A DNA stretch of 64,000 bases from Liquidambar formosana (Eukaryota; Streptophyta; Magnoliopsida; Saxifragales; Altingiaceae): NCBI GenBank assembly GCA_039720395.1, contig CM077826.1, forward strand, positions 39,026,790 to 39,090,789, given 5' to 3'. The notes below the pieces were generated by a model. It saw only the letters and a list, made by a program, of their open reading frames with translations. It was not told the DNA's origin and did no database searches. Positions within the stretch are counted from its first letter, which is position 1, and the number at the start of each line of letters is the position of its first letter. The position numbers and the translations under genes are program-made. Below, piece by piece: positions 11,400-23,204 of this stretch.

Positions 11400-12045
11400 C
11401 CTTTATTTTATTTTATTTTTTTTTTTAATAAGCAATTCATTAATGAAAATCAAGAAAGGAAAGTGCATTGGTTTTCATCTCCTTCAACCTTATCTGCAAA
11501 AAGAACAAACTCTGGAAGCGAGATAATTGGGATAGAACCAAAGCGTTTACATGAAGAAACCCATTGGGCAAGAGAATGAGCTGTCTTGTTAGCCAACTTA
11601 GGGCCTTGTGAGGATAAACATCAACCAGAGCATTGATAGCACAAAACACAAAGCATAATGCCCAGTGAGGAGAAAGACTCCGATCCAAAAAGGGTCCAAC
11701 GGGCCAGAGAGAGCTGTCCACGCATGCAAGAAAGAGCCAGCAGAGTTCCTTAACACAACAGCTAGCACCGAAAATGTGGAGCGAATGGCCACATCAAAAT
11801 TAAGTTTCAGCCAAGGCTCAAGAGGGGGGCTCCACAAGGGGGCAGGCACAAACGCAGCAGGAGAAAAGGAGCTGGTAGCAATATGTTCATTAGCAATTTT
11901 CTCAATCTGGGAAAGAATGACCCTTAGATCTACATCTACCTTCTCAAAAACACATTTATTACGAGCGAACCAAATATGGTGGATCCTATTTGGAAGTTGG
12001 CCGATGAATTCAAGGGAATTAATGATTTATTGGATTTTTTTTTAA
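11400..12045 (-). pseudogene. L1 retrotransposon 3' fragment, RNase H region
   Basis: The minus strand encodes a fragment of the RNase H-like domain that ends many plant L1 polyproteins: PPLEPWLKLNFDVAI then VLAVVLRNSAGSF (ORF 11849-11598), preceded by IWFARNKCVFEKV read from about 11985. A second frame (11721-11440) continues the domain after a frameshift. An A-rich tail, seen as T/A-rich sequence on the plus strand at 11400-11428, lies at the expected 3' end. The fragment lacks endonuclease and reverse transcriptase, so it is a dead 5'-truncated copy. Confidence 0.7.
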
Positions 12046-12498
12046 TCCAATAAAAAAAAATGAAAACAGTGGCGGTCAAACTAAGATTTTTTATAATAAA
12101 AATAAGATGTTTGATTAGATCATGCCCTGATCATGGTTTACTTAAAATTGGGGAAGCAATAATGCAATGTTTTCTTTCACAATCACAACTTACCTAATTG
12201 AAGTGTATTATTAAAGAACTGTATGCATATATGAGGCTGAAGACCCGTACTCTAAGTCTTTGTGGGGACATTTATTGAATTTCAGACTCGAGAGAAAGTT
12301 TGGATGTGAGTGTGACTGACATTTTCGTTGGAGTGTTGATATATGCTTGATATTATACGTAATTTAAATTTCTTAAGAACCCCTTTTTTTTCTCATAATG
12401 GAACATGACGGATGGGCTGAGATCTTATGAAATACCACTTGCATTGTGACCCCCCAAAATAATTATATATATATATATATAGGTATAATATCTTGCAC

Positions 12499-12641
12499 TA
12501 AGGAAATTTTAAATTGGTCAGGCTATTAAAAAATCAATAATTACAATTGTTACTAACTTCTTAATAGAGGATTAATTTAACTAACAGCGACTTCTAACTG
12601 TATTTATTTTTTGGTAACCCGACCAATCTAAAATTCCCCTA
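12499..12641. mobile_element. hAT-like MITE, copy B
   Basis: Same end sequences as 10415-10564 (AATTTTAAATTGGTCAGGCT at the left, ACCAATCTAAAATTCCCCTA at the right). No clear flanking duplication was found, so the borders are approximate. Confidence 0.55.
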
Positions 12642-12762
12642 CATTAATCCTTGTAGTAGGGAGTGCGACCCTTTTCGTTTATGTTTACCCCGTATAGATA
12701 GGGTTGGTGTGTGTACAGGGTTTATTATATTGTTTAGCTTAACCAAAAAAGGAAAAAAAAAA

Positions 12763-13306
12763 TGATAAATTGTATTTTAGGGTTTAAAGTTTGGGTTAAG
12801 TTTCACTTTAAGATTTAAATTTTAAATTGCGTCAATTCAATACCCGAATTATTAGTTAAATTACAATTTAGAGCCTCTTATCAGAATTTTCTGTATTATC
12901 TTTACTTTGCCATTTTTATGTGTTTGAAAACTCTATTTTACCTCTATCAACATCTAATAAACTTTTATATTCCGATCAGCTCTAAATCACTCTAATCTTA
13001 TAACATTCTATATATTACCCTTATCAACATCTAATAAATCTTTATATTTTCCATTAACAAAACCACAAAATCTGACAACAGAGTGATTTTTGTCAAAATA
13101 TAAAGGTTTATTAAATATTGACAGGGATAAAATAAGGTTTTCAAACACATAAAAAGGATAAAGTATGGATAATACAAAAAATTTTAACGGCAAACTCCAA
13201 ATTACAACTCAACTAATAATTCGGATACTGAATTGATGCAATTTAAATTTTGGACCTATAAAGTAAAACTTAACATAAATTTGGACCCTAAGGTGCAATT
13301 TACTCC
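12763..13306. mobile_element. Foldback element with arms of about 200 bp
   Basis: Positions 12763-12960 and the reverse complement of 13090-13306 match over long stretches. For example, CAATTCAATACCCGAATTATTAG on the left pairs with CTAATAATTCGGATACTGAATTG on the right, and AAGTTTCACTTTA pairs with TAAAGTAAAACTT. The centre contains two further related segments (TATCAACATCTAATAAA twice, near 12947 and 13023). There is no ORF of note. It is probably a Mutator-type or foldback non-autonomous element; no target duplication was resolved. Confidence 0.65.
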
Positions 13307-14870
13307 CAAAAGAAAAAAAATAAAAAGAAAAAAAAGTGTTGATCTAGCACTATATTCTAACCTTAGGGTGGTGCGCTGCTCTTTTCTTTTCCCTTTTTTC
13401 ATTTTTTGTGTAGGGGTGGGTTGAAGATTTGAATCCCTACTTCCTCATATTTCGAAAAAGATACCAATAAGTTAAATGATACATAAGATTTGGACTGAGT
13501 CACGGTATTTTTATAATTCAATTTGTAAAATAACTCTGATATGATCTAGTTCAAAAATTATATCCACATGTATTAATTTTAGATGTTTGAACTGATAATC
13601 TGATTTGATCTGATGACTTTGCAAAATGTAAAGCTTACTGACAAATGGATATTGGCTTTGAATTTGAATAATCAACGAATTAACAAATTATCGTTTTCCA
13701 ATCATATCCAAATTCTCAAATAGGATTTAGTTGGATTAACAGCTCTAAACACTTATTACGCGACTACGCCCATAAATGGTTGAGATGCAAAATACTTGGA
13801 CTGGCCAAGAACTAATTTGGACACTGTTTTGAAATTAAAAAAACCTTTTTCGAAAAAAAAAATTTCAAAATATTATTTTTAAAAACCCATTTGGAAGAAA
13901 GTAAAAATTTGATGAAAGCATATTTTAAAAGTCATTTTTGTGTCAAAAATTACAAAATAAAGATAAATTTAAAAAAATATTTTGCCTTTTCATAATCGGT
14001 ATTTTGAAAAGTTATTTAAGGTGGTGATTTTCTTTTCTTTTCTTTTTTCATGAAAACTATCTGATATCCGATAACTACATTGGGTTACGACTAATTCAAT
14101 TTCAAGTCGGGTAAAACTACAAAGGCCAACAAAACTTTTCTTATTAAATATTTAACGTAATTACATTTCCAAAGTCTCAAACCAACGACTTTGATTAAAC
14201 TAGGACAGCTCATACCAGTTTATCTACGCGCTCGTTGGGAAGGTAGCGTTTTCCAATGTCTTCTAAAGGCAATGACGTTTTGTAAACACACATAAAATGG
14301 TGTTGGTGATGGGGCATCCTAATCACGTGACTGTACGGTCCCACCACTTATCAATGTCTAGGGTAGGTAGATCTTGATCACAATCTTATCCTGTGACGTG
14401 TAAAAATAAAATTAAGAAAAATGCGCCCCACTTGGTTACCTCATGACCAAGTTCAACTCCCACAATTTTGGGCTTCGGTTTCTGAATTTCTGGCTCCCTC
14501 GGCTTTACTAAAACTTGGCTGGCTAGAATTTCTAAACTCTTTACAAAAATTTGACCAATTTTTTTTGAATAAATTGTTAAAATATCTTCTCAAATTCGAG
14601 TTAGGGAGTCTGTCCAAATTCCAACATAATGACCATCCAATAATTCTTATTCCACGCTATAAATTCTTTATTTAGAGATCTAATAATAACTATAGTAATA
14701 CTATTAATCTACCCTCATGAGATAGAAAATTTGTTTCATACTAAATGACTGCAATTTATTCCAACAAGGTTAATCATTTGGCTTATTTATTAACATAGTC
14801 TTGGTTATAACAAGACCATTTTTTTTTGGGGGAGGGGGAGGGGGTGGTGGACTATGAAAGCCCATGTCAC
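13307..14870. other. Unassigned AT-rich stretch
   Basis: I see no gene, paired repeats or structured RNA here. The weak ORF at 14421-14675 has no recognisable domain and ordinary AT-rich composition. Confidence 0.4.
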
Positions 14871-14879
14871 AAAACTTTG

Positions 14880-15200
14880 AGGGTGGATAGTAGAGAGCTA
14901 TAGTGTGAGCTAAAGTTATAAATAGCTTTTAGCTCTAAAAGGCTTTCTCCAAAAATAGAGCTAAATGGTAAGCAACAAAAGCTCAGAGTTAAACTAAAAG
15001 CTAAATTTGGCGCTCAGTTTAGCTTTCAGTTATTTGGCCATATCGGGAATGGTAGTTGGAAAGAAGGAAAACTAGGTGAGGTAAAGAATAGCTTTTGCTA
15101 TATTGGAACAGCTACTTTATTGCATAGAGCTATTTTTACACCTTTTGAACTAAAATTATATTTTAGCTCACCAAAATAGCTCTCTTGAGTTGGAGATGCT
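14880..15200. repeat. Probable MITE with TAGCTC/GAGCTA ends
   Basis: Repeated AGAGCTA/TAGCTCT motifs in both orientations run from GAGAGCTATAGTGTGAGCTAAA to ATATTTTAGCTCACCAAAATAG, just before GTTGGAGATGCTC. This is the flavour of the 'gagcatctccaa' MITEs common in plants. Borders are not defined. Confidence 0.4.
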
Positions 15201-15420
15201 CTTATTTGAGATTAGTCTGAGTGTTGTTTCAATTTTTAGAATATCATCTACATTGATTGGCTTTTCGGCTTTACAAAAGATGAGTTGAATATATAGTCTA
15301 TGATTAGTATATATTTTAGGGGAAAATTGAAACAAATTAATAATTTAGGGGGCACATAAATGGAATTGGAACTTTAGGGTAGTAAAATTTTTTTGCCCTA
15401 TAGTTCAGGAAGGCAAAGTG

Positions 15421-15850
15421 TATTTTACCCTTAACTTTATCCCAAAGATTAGACACAAAATTACAATCTTTGAAAATATGATGAATAGATTCCTTTTCTA
15501 TCCCATAGTGGACAATCCATAGGTACTTGAATTCCTCGATTATTAAGAAACACGAATGTATTAGGAGCTAGCCACACAAAAATGTGCATCCTAGGGAGTA
15601 TGTCCCTATTCCAAATCCATTAAGCAAATTAGTTTTAGGATGGATAACCTCCTCATTAGCTCTATTTTTTTATTATCTATTTTCCATAGATAAAAAATCA
15701 TTAAAGGTCTATTATAGACCCACTGATCAATCCAGAACAATATGGTATTTCCATTGCCTAGTATATATCCATCTCATTCCCTGGCAAGTTAGATATCCGT
15801 ATTGTAACATAGATTTCCACACAAGAGACGAGTTCTAACTCTATTCAGGA
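15421..15850 (-). pseudogene. L1 retrotransposon relic, zinc-finger region
   Basis: The minus strand keeps readable pieces of the region downstream of an L1 reverse transcriptase: LPRMHIFVWLA near 15570-15600, IQVPMDCPLWDRKG near 15500-15530, and in another frame ESIHHIFKDCNFVSNLWDKV near 15430-15500. The last matches the 'E-H-I-F-x-C-x-x-x-x-x-x-W' pattern of that family. Stops and frame changes occur throughout. No tail or target duplication was identified. Confidence 0.6.
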
Positions 15851-16360
15851 TTTAAAAAGAGGTCCTTTTAGGGTATTAATCTTCCATTATTTAACCCAAT
15901 AGTTATCAACTTATCATTAGGCAGCCTAAATATTTTGCGATATGATTTGAGCATGGTATGTTTAAATGAAAACTTATAAATACTTGATTTATTTAGGTTT
16001 ACGTCTCGAGATTTTATAGTAATTATCCATATCCATTTTAATATTAGAGCAATGCTTAGAATTGGCTTTCGACTATTCTATTTTACCCATCTATTTCACC
16101 CACAGTCTCCCACTCATCTATGTGTGGCAGCTTCTCCTTATTCCATGTTAGACCTCATATGATTACTTTCACTTATACACTTTTGACACATAAGGTGGGT
16201 GGTAAAAGTGGATGGCAGAAGATGGATGAAGTAGCATTTTCCATTTGGCCTTTAATAAAACAAACATAAGTCATTCTATTATATCATTAATTTCCAAGAA
16301 AAAATTTAATACCCAATCCTGACTTTGAATATCGTAGAATGCTTTGTAAAATTCCTAAGG

Positions 16361-16566
16361 CTCTATTTGGTTCATGAATTTTATCAAGGAAAAAAAAAGA
16401 AGAGCAATTGTACTTTTTCTTATTTGGTTGCAAAGGAAAATTGGTAGAAGAATAATAATTGAATTTTGGCTTGGTATGATATCATCCTTTTTCTTTCATT
16501 TTCTTTCCTCAGCATTTTTTTTCCCTTCTCTTTTTTTTCCATGGTAAAATCTGCGAACCAAATAGA
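16361..16566. mobile_element. Short TIR element (MITE)
   Basis: About 205 bp between CTCTATTTGGTTCATGAATT and the inverted copy TGCGAACCAAATAGAG. The interior is pyrimidine- and AT-rich and non-coding. Ends of the type CTCTRTTTGGTT are common among plant MITEs. The target duplication was not resolved. Confidence 0.55.
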
Positions 16567-17017
16567 GGGTAGTGAACATTCCACACAAATAATAAAAAGA
16601 GAGGAAAACCAAGAACTTTGTGTCTAATTAATAAGGAAATTGATGGGGATCCCGAATTCGGAATCCTGGAAGGCTGGAACATAAACAAAGATGGGCCTCA
16701 CAGTGAGTGAGTCTACCTTTATTTTTGTTCAAGAATCTCAAATTCAAGAGCCCTAACACCGTTCTTCTAATAAATCTACTTAGATTAAAATTAACTTTCT
16801 AGTTTTCTCTGAGTTCATAATATGTTCCATAAATAGTTTAACATGAATACGAAGAAAAAATGTTATCTTTAGGGCAAGGTGTTTTGCTTCTCAATCACTA
16901 GTACATAGAACAATGGTAAGTTTTATAAGACATAGAAGCTAATTATGTGATAATTCTATACCAGTAATCTGGTATATCATCTTAAAGTGTATTATTTATT
17001 TTAGGATGTGGTGTTAA

Positions 17018-17651
17018 TGTTGGAAATGATTTAAATTATTATTTTATTTTATGGATAAGATCAAGTTATGGATAAGATTGTTGATAAGATCAAATCATGG
17101 ATAAGATTTTGGATAAGATCAAATCCTTTTGGATAAGATCAAATCTTTTTGGATAGAATAGAATCTTGGATAGGATCAAGTTTTGGATAAGATCAAATCC
17201 TTTTGGATAAAATCAAATCTTTTTGGATAGGATAGAATATTTGTAATTATGACAAAAATTCTTTGCTTCTACTACAAGCCACCTATCCTCCTATATAAAG
17301 GGTAGCTGTGTGGAAGTGTTAGAGAACTAACTTGAAGTTTTCATTTTCTGACTTCCTTACTACATAGTATACATATGTTGTTTTACTTTAATTTTATTGG
17401 GCATCCTGAGAAGAGGTTGAAAGTACTTAGTTCTTGCCGATTAGTGCAAGATCGTAGAGGAACAGGATCGAGTCCAAGCTAAGTTGAATCCCAATAAGAT
17501 AGATTTGCTATAATCCCTTGCACGAGTGGGAGGCTCCAGGCTCCAACTATCTTTAAGAAGCGTTGTCGCGCCTCTTAGCCGAATTGGGTTAACTCTATTT
17601 TGTGCAAGGTAACTTGTATTATTTTGTTATTTTGTAAATAATATTCCAATA
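17018..17651 (+). repeat. 5' LTR of the Copia element
   Basis: The LTR starts TGTTGGAAATG and ends ATTCCAATA; the final CA has mutated to TA (the 3' LTR ends TTTCAACA). The U3 part (about 17058-17240) is an array of GGATAAGATCAAATC-type units with seven GATAAG hexamers. A TATA box (CCTATATAAAGG) stands near 17290-17300. Confidence 0.93.
17288..17302 (+). promoter_or_regulatory. Copia LTR TATA box
   Basis: CTCCTATATAAAGGG is conserved in both LTRs (also near 27073-27090). It is the likely core promoter, about 370 bp before the Gag start, with the GATAAG array directly upstream. Confidence 0.7.
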
Positions 17652-17661
17652 ATTTGAAGAT

Positions 17662-18538
17662 ATGTCTACTCCCATGGCTTCTTTTACTCCACTCGGACTC
17701 GTATCACATGAAAATATTCGGTTTTATGGGAAGAATTTCCATCGTTGGGAACAAAAGATGGAATTCTTGCTCAAACAACTTAAGATTACCTATGTTTTAA
17801 CTGAACCTTGTCCAACTATACCATTGAGCCCAGGAGCAACTGATGTAGATATTGCTCAAGTAACATCTGATATTCAGAAATGGATTGATGATGATTATCG
17901 TTATCGTTATAATATTTTGAACTCTCTTATTGATCAATTATATGACCAGTATTCAATTAAAACAAAAAATGCCAAAGATCTTTGGAAATCTTTAAAAATT
18001 GTTTATAATACTGAACAATTTGGAATTAAGAAGTTTCAAGTGAGTAATTATGTTGAGTTCAAAATGAGTGATAAAAAACTAATCATCGAACAAGTTCAAG
18101 AATTGTAGAAGATTGCAGACTCAATCACTGCTGCTGAGATGACACTGGATGAGAATTTTCATGTCAGTGTTATAATCTCAAAGCTACCTCCAGCTTGGAA
18201 GGATTATTAAACTAAATTGATGCACAAGAAGGAAGACCTGCCTCTAGACATGCTCATGCATCACCTGAGAATTGAAAAAGAGTCCTATGATCGCAATAAG
18301 AAAGATGAACCTGTTGCTAAAGCTCATGCTCTCGAGGTGAAGCACAAGTTGAGAAATGGCCTTTCAAAGCGTGAATTCAAGAAACGAGGCAAGCCCAACA
18401 ACAAAAAGGAGTTTGAGAAGGACAAGAACATCAAAAGAGTGTGCTACAGTTGCGGCAAACCAGGACACACAGCCACATATTGTCGCTACAAGAATGATGG
18501 CAAAGACAACAAAAGCAAAAGAGACGAGAAGGATAACA
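17662..18538 (+). pseudogene. Copia Gag (nucleocapsid), with two stops
   Basis: The ATG at 17662 lies only 10 bp after the LTR. The product begins with a typical Copia Gag N-terminus (GKNFHRWEQKMEFLLKQL). The frame is interrupted by stops at 18106-18108 and 18208-18210 and then continues to the zinc knuckle CYSCGKPGHTATYC (CX2CX4HX4C) encoded at about 18450-18490, which binds the element's RNA in particles. At 18538 the coding sequence is cut by the solo LTR and resumes in frame at 23205. No TGGTATCAGAGC primer-binding site lies between LTR and Gag. Confidence 0.92.
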
Positions 18539-19240
18539 TGTAATACCCGTAATTTTTAAATAGGGTATTAAGGGTTTAATCTATGGTTAACGTAGCTAAT
18601 CCCTTGATTTGTCGGATGACTTCATGCATGGGTAATGCATGTGTATGATATTATGATGTTGGATGTGTTTTGATGCTTGTTTTGTGCATCGAGTATCTTT
18701 CGGGTGCGTTTAGTCTTATTTGCAACTTAAGGGTTTAAGCTGTTGAAATTTGGCTAAGTGTTGGGGAAAAAGTGAATTTTCGTAAATCTTCCTTTTAAAG
18801 GATAATTTTTGGCGGTAATGGGAGTTTATAATATTATAAGACATTGGTGATTTTATGGGATTTCATTAGCATGTTTGGATTGGTTTCCTCACATGTTTGT
18901 TTTAGGAAAATCTGTCGAGCTACGGATTTTGTACTAAAACTTGGAAATGAGATTTTGATATATTGGGTATTTGATTTTTCTGATATTTTATTTGGATTCA
19001 AATGGGGGGTTATTTGCTTATTTTCATTAAATAACTTAAAGTAAAAGGATAATATAAAAAATGGAGAAGATTACTACATTTTGGATGAAAATAAAGCTGA
19101 TGTCTATGCTGATGGAGAGTTGCTGACTGACTGTTTATTTTTGGGCTGTCTGTACATTTCAGATAGTGTTTAAAAGACAATTTTCAGCCGGCTGAAAGTT
19201 CATGTCAGCCGACTGAAAGTTCATGTCAGCCGACTGAAAA

Positions 19241-20600
19241 TGTCACGACCCGAAAATAGGCTATGACGTGTCAATAGAAGGAAGAATAAATAAAATGAAG
19301 TTCAAGGATAGTTTAGAATAAAAATTATAGCTTTATATAAAATATTTTTAGAAAATTCGGCATGGTCTTGTCTGAAAATAGGACATACCAAGTTCTCGAC
19401 AGTTTAAACCTGTTCAATTTAAAATCAAAATCATTCAACCATCCACAACAGGTAATTAAATTAAGCTGGCATACTAGTTTCCACAGAGTTCTATTGTCAA
19501 ATACAAGCAGTGTATAATACAATAAGTCTGTCTAAATATTATACAGGCAATAAAATTATAAAATGCATCTGCCCAACATCCATAATGCAATGCCTATGCT
19601 AAGTCCGATGTGATGCCTCCTCATAAGAGTCATCCTTACTTTACTCAAAGTCTGCAAAAGGTTTTGAAAATAGGCATGAGTATAAACTCAGTAAAATACA
19701 TTTTTCAAAGTTGTATATCAAGGTTTTAAAACCATTATATACAAATAAATAAAATGAGATAACAAAGGGTTGCATATCACAAATCTTAAAATCGGTACAA
19801 GAACATGAAAATCAATCATAACATAACTTCGCCATATCTGGCAATCCATAACATCATCCGCAATATCTGGCAATCTATATCATCAGTCTTTTAAACTGAA
19901 TAATCCTCCCCAGGTTATGCGGGGCCCTCGCGCGCGGAAATAAGAGGAAACACAGCAAGACATCCCTATTTGGGACCACAGTAACCTCAAGAGGAAACAC
20001 AGCAAGACATCCCTACATGGGACCGTAGTAACCTCAATTTGGGCACATAGCCCAGGACTATAGGATAGGAAGACACGGCAAGACGTCCTTTTCCTTCGGG
20101 ACCGCAGTAATCCTATCTCCAGTAGCCCTCACACCACATCCATTTACATGTTAATCTCCCTAGAACCATTCTATTTTAATGGTAGATAAACAGGTTTGCA
20201 ACACTTATATAAAAAGTGACCCTTAAATAGTCAATAGCAAGAATTTAACAAATAGGTTTTCAAAATCAACCCATTGTTCCCCAAATCATGTGAGGGTATG
20301 TAAAATAACACAAATATAGCTAAATAAGGTATAAAACAAAACCCTAACTTCCTAAATATATGAATTTTTATGAAATTCAACCCCAATCCTATGTAAACAT
20401 ACAAAAACCCAGTGATAATGTACCCAATCATGCATACAATGGTTTACAACTATGAAAAATGCACCTACCTCACAAATGGTAGCTAGAAACGTGAATCTAA
20501 GGGTGAATACGTGTAAATCAGGGTGGAAATCACAAGATCCATGTGTTGTGGGGTCGGACCCGAGCTCCCGTAGTCACGCTCCTCACCGTCAAGCTCCTCT

Positions 20601-20643
<43 letters not shown>

Positions 20644-21278
20644 TTCTTTCCTTTATTTGCCGAAAATGGGTAAGAAACCCATTAGGAATGGGTTTAATAA
20701 AGGAAAGTGGGGGTAAAATCGTCAAACAAGCCTTTTTAAAAACTGTCTGCCGACACTTTCAGACGTAACCTCAAAATCATCATTCTCTGGAATTTTCAGA
20801 CGTCTGAAAATGAGTTCCAGACGTCTGAAACATTCAGACAGCTGAAACTGTCCATCAGTCAGGCACTTCCCCCATCAGCACAGACCTCAGACTTCTTTTC
20901 ATTAATCTTCTCCATTCTTTTATTCTCCCTTTTACTTTAAGTTATTTAATGAAAATAAGCAAATAACCTCCCATTTGAATCCAAATAAAATATCAAAAAA
21001 ATCAAATTCCAAGTATATCAAAATCTCATTTCCAAGTTTTAGTACAAAATCTGTCGCCCGACAGATTTTCCTAAAACAAACATGTGAGGAACCCAATCCA
21101 AACATGCTAATAAAATCCCATAAAATCACAGAAGTCTTATAATATTATAAACTTCTATTATCGCCAAAAATTATCTTTAAAAACAAAGACTTACGAAAAT
21201 TCACTTTTTCCCCACACTTAGCCAAATTTCAGCAGCTTAAACCCTTAATACCTTACTTTCAAATTACAGGGTGTTACA
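19241..21278 (-). mobile_element. Second solo LTR of the same family, inverted and nested
   Basis: On the minus strand it starts TGTAACACCCTGTAA (at 21278) and ends CGGGTCGTGACA (at 19241); length is 2,038 bp. GAAAA flanks it (19236-19240, 21279-21283). Its minus strand matches the surrounding LTR over long stretches, for example ATTTTATTTGGATTCAAATGG in both. It contains a (CT)n run at about 20605-20645. There is no internal domain. It inserted after the host solo LTR's parent element had already entered the Copia element. Confidence 0.92.
20605..20645. repeat. (CT)n microsatellite
   Basis: About 20 CT units lie inside the inverted solo LTR. The plus-oriented LTR has a diverged GA-rich counterpart at 21465-21500. 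Confidence 0.85.
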
Positions 21279-23204
21279 GAAAATTCCAGAGAGGGTTATT
21301 TTGTGTTGGGCATTTTCAGCCGGCTGAAAATATTTTTCAGCCATCTGAAAGTATCGGTGGACAGTTTTAATATATGGTTAAAATGACCATTTTGCCCCCT
21401 TTTTCTATATAAACCCCTTAACTCATGAAATTCTAGATTCTTCCCTTTCTTTCCAGCCAAATAGAGAGAGAGGGGGGATAGGAGAGAAAGAGAGAGGGGA
21501 CGGTAGGAGAGAGAAAGAGCTTCTCCCTCCTATTTTTATGGGTTTTCATGCATAAGGGGCTTGCATTTCAACACTTCTAACTTGGATTCACTCATGGTTT
21601 ACCTCAATTTCGGATTTGAGAGGTAATTTCTCATGTATAAAGTTAGGGTTTTCATTCCTTTTTGGGATTTGGTTATCATATCCTTACATTTTGTGTTTAT
21701 TCATGGTATTTGTGAGGTTTGGTCCCATTTTGGAGTCGGAATCTCCATTATTTTCATCAAGCATGGCGTTTGGGAGCTAGGGCTTGGATTGGGGGCATAC
21801 ATGTGCATCCTAGGCTTGGATCTACACACTCACAACATCAAGATTGCATTTTTCTACACGTTTCATGGAGGTAGGTGCAATTTACATAGGTTTAAACTAT
21901 TGACATGATAATATGGTATATATTATCATAGTATTTGGTGTTCTTGGGTTTAGAATATGTATATAAATGAATTGCGGAATAAATCTTAGAATGAGATTAT
22001 GGGTATTTGATATTCTAATTTAGGGATTATGTTCTTTACGGATTTTGGTATATTTTATACATTCTATGGAATATAGATGTATGGATTTTATGGTTAATTT
22101 CCATGTTTAATTGGGGTTTTCGATGATGATTTTAAGGCTATAATCATAATGAGAGTTTATGTTATTTATCATAATTTTGGGTATAGTTATGATGTTATTT
22201 GATTATGGGTTATATACCATATCTTAGAGATGATTTTGGTTAAGAATCATTTTATGGTTTATTATACTGCATGTTGGGCATAATCATGCATTAAAAGGAC
22301 TTAATGAATACTGGGTAAAAGTATTGCATAAAAAGGGGTCATTGGAATTGGACGACTTGCAGTCAATGGGACTTTGCAGTGTTTTCCATTCTTTTGGTCC
22401 TGGGGTACTTTCCGGTTCCAGGTAGGAACCCTTGTGTTCCCCAATCAGAGGCTACTTTCCAGTTCTAGGTAGGAACCCTTGTGTTGTCCTCTTGGAGGTT
22501 GGGTTTAAAATTCTTCGTTTCCGCGCGAAGACTCCTGCGGGAGTGGTCGGTAATTAATGGAATTAATGTAAATTGGACATGAGTCACATGCATTGGGCAT
22601 TATGCATTATTAGTTTTAAGTTATGGATTATAACTTATTTTGGATTTGTAATATACTTGGTCAGTATATTTTGTTTTAAATGATATAATTGGTTTATTTA
22701 TATCATTGCTAGTAGTTTACCATGTTAAATTGTATCTACTAAGTCGTCGGACTCACGCCTATTTATTTCCATGTTTTTCAGAGTTTATTTTCAGGTGGAA
22801 TTATGCTTTTACACGGGGATGCTCTTAACTGGAAATTACTTATGTTAATTATTGATGAATTTTCACGGGAAGAATATGTATTAATTCATTTTATTGGGCC
22901 AATGTAAATGTAAATTTAATCGGGGCTGTAATTGTAATTATTTAATGTTTTGTATACGTGGAATGCGATGCATGGGATGATACCACTTTCATGGATGACA
23001 GGAAATTTTTATGTATGGATTTTTATAACAGGTTTTTATGATGGTATGTTCTATCTACGGATGGGTCATGTCCGAAAAAGGAAAATTTTAAAATGGTTGA
23101 GACTTTAACACGTGTCATCCACGTTTTATCAAAAGATTTATTAAAATAAAGCTCGTTTTATTACTATTGATCACGGCTTAATTAATTTGGGTCGTGACAT
23201 AACA

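Larger units (their letters stand above)
18539..23199 (+). mobile_element. Solo LTR, probably chromovirus-type, inserted in Copia gag-pol
   Basis: The insertion starts TGTAATACCCG and ends GGGTCGTGACA, with TAACA on both sides (18534-18538 and 23200-23204). Removing it joins the Copia frame exactly between Gag and protease. Without the nested 19241-21278 insertion it is about 2.6 kb and holds no PBS, PPT or polyprotein, so it is a solo LTR left by recombination between two LTRs. TGTAAYACCC...GTCGTGACA ends are common in plant Ty3 chromoviruses; that assignment is inference. Confidence 0.9.
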
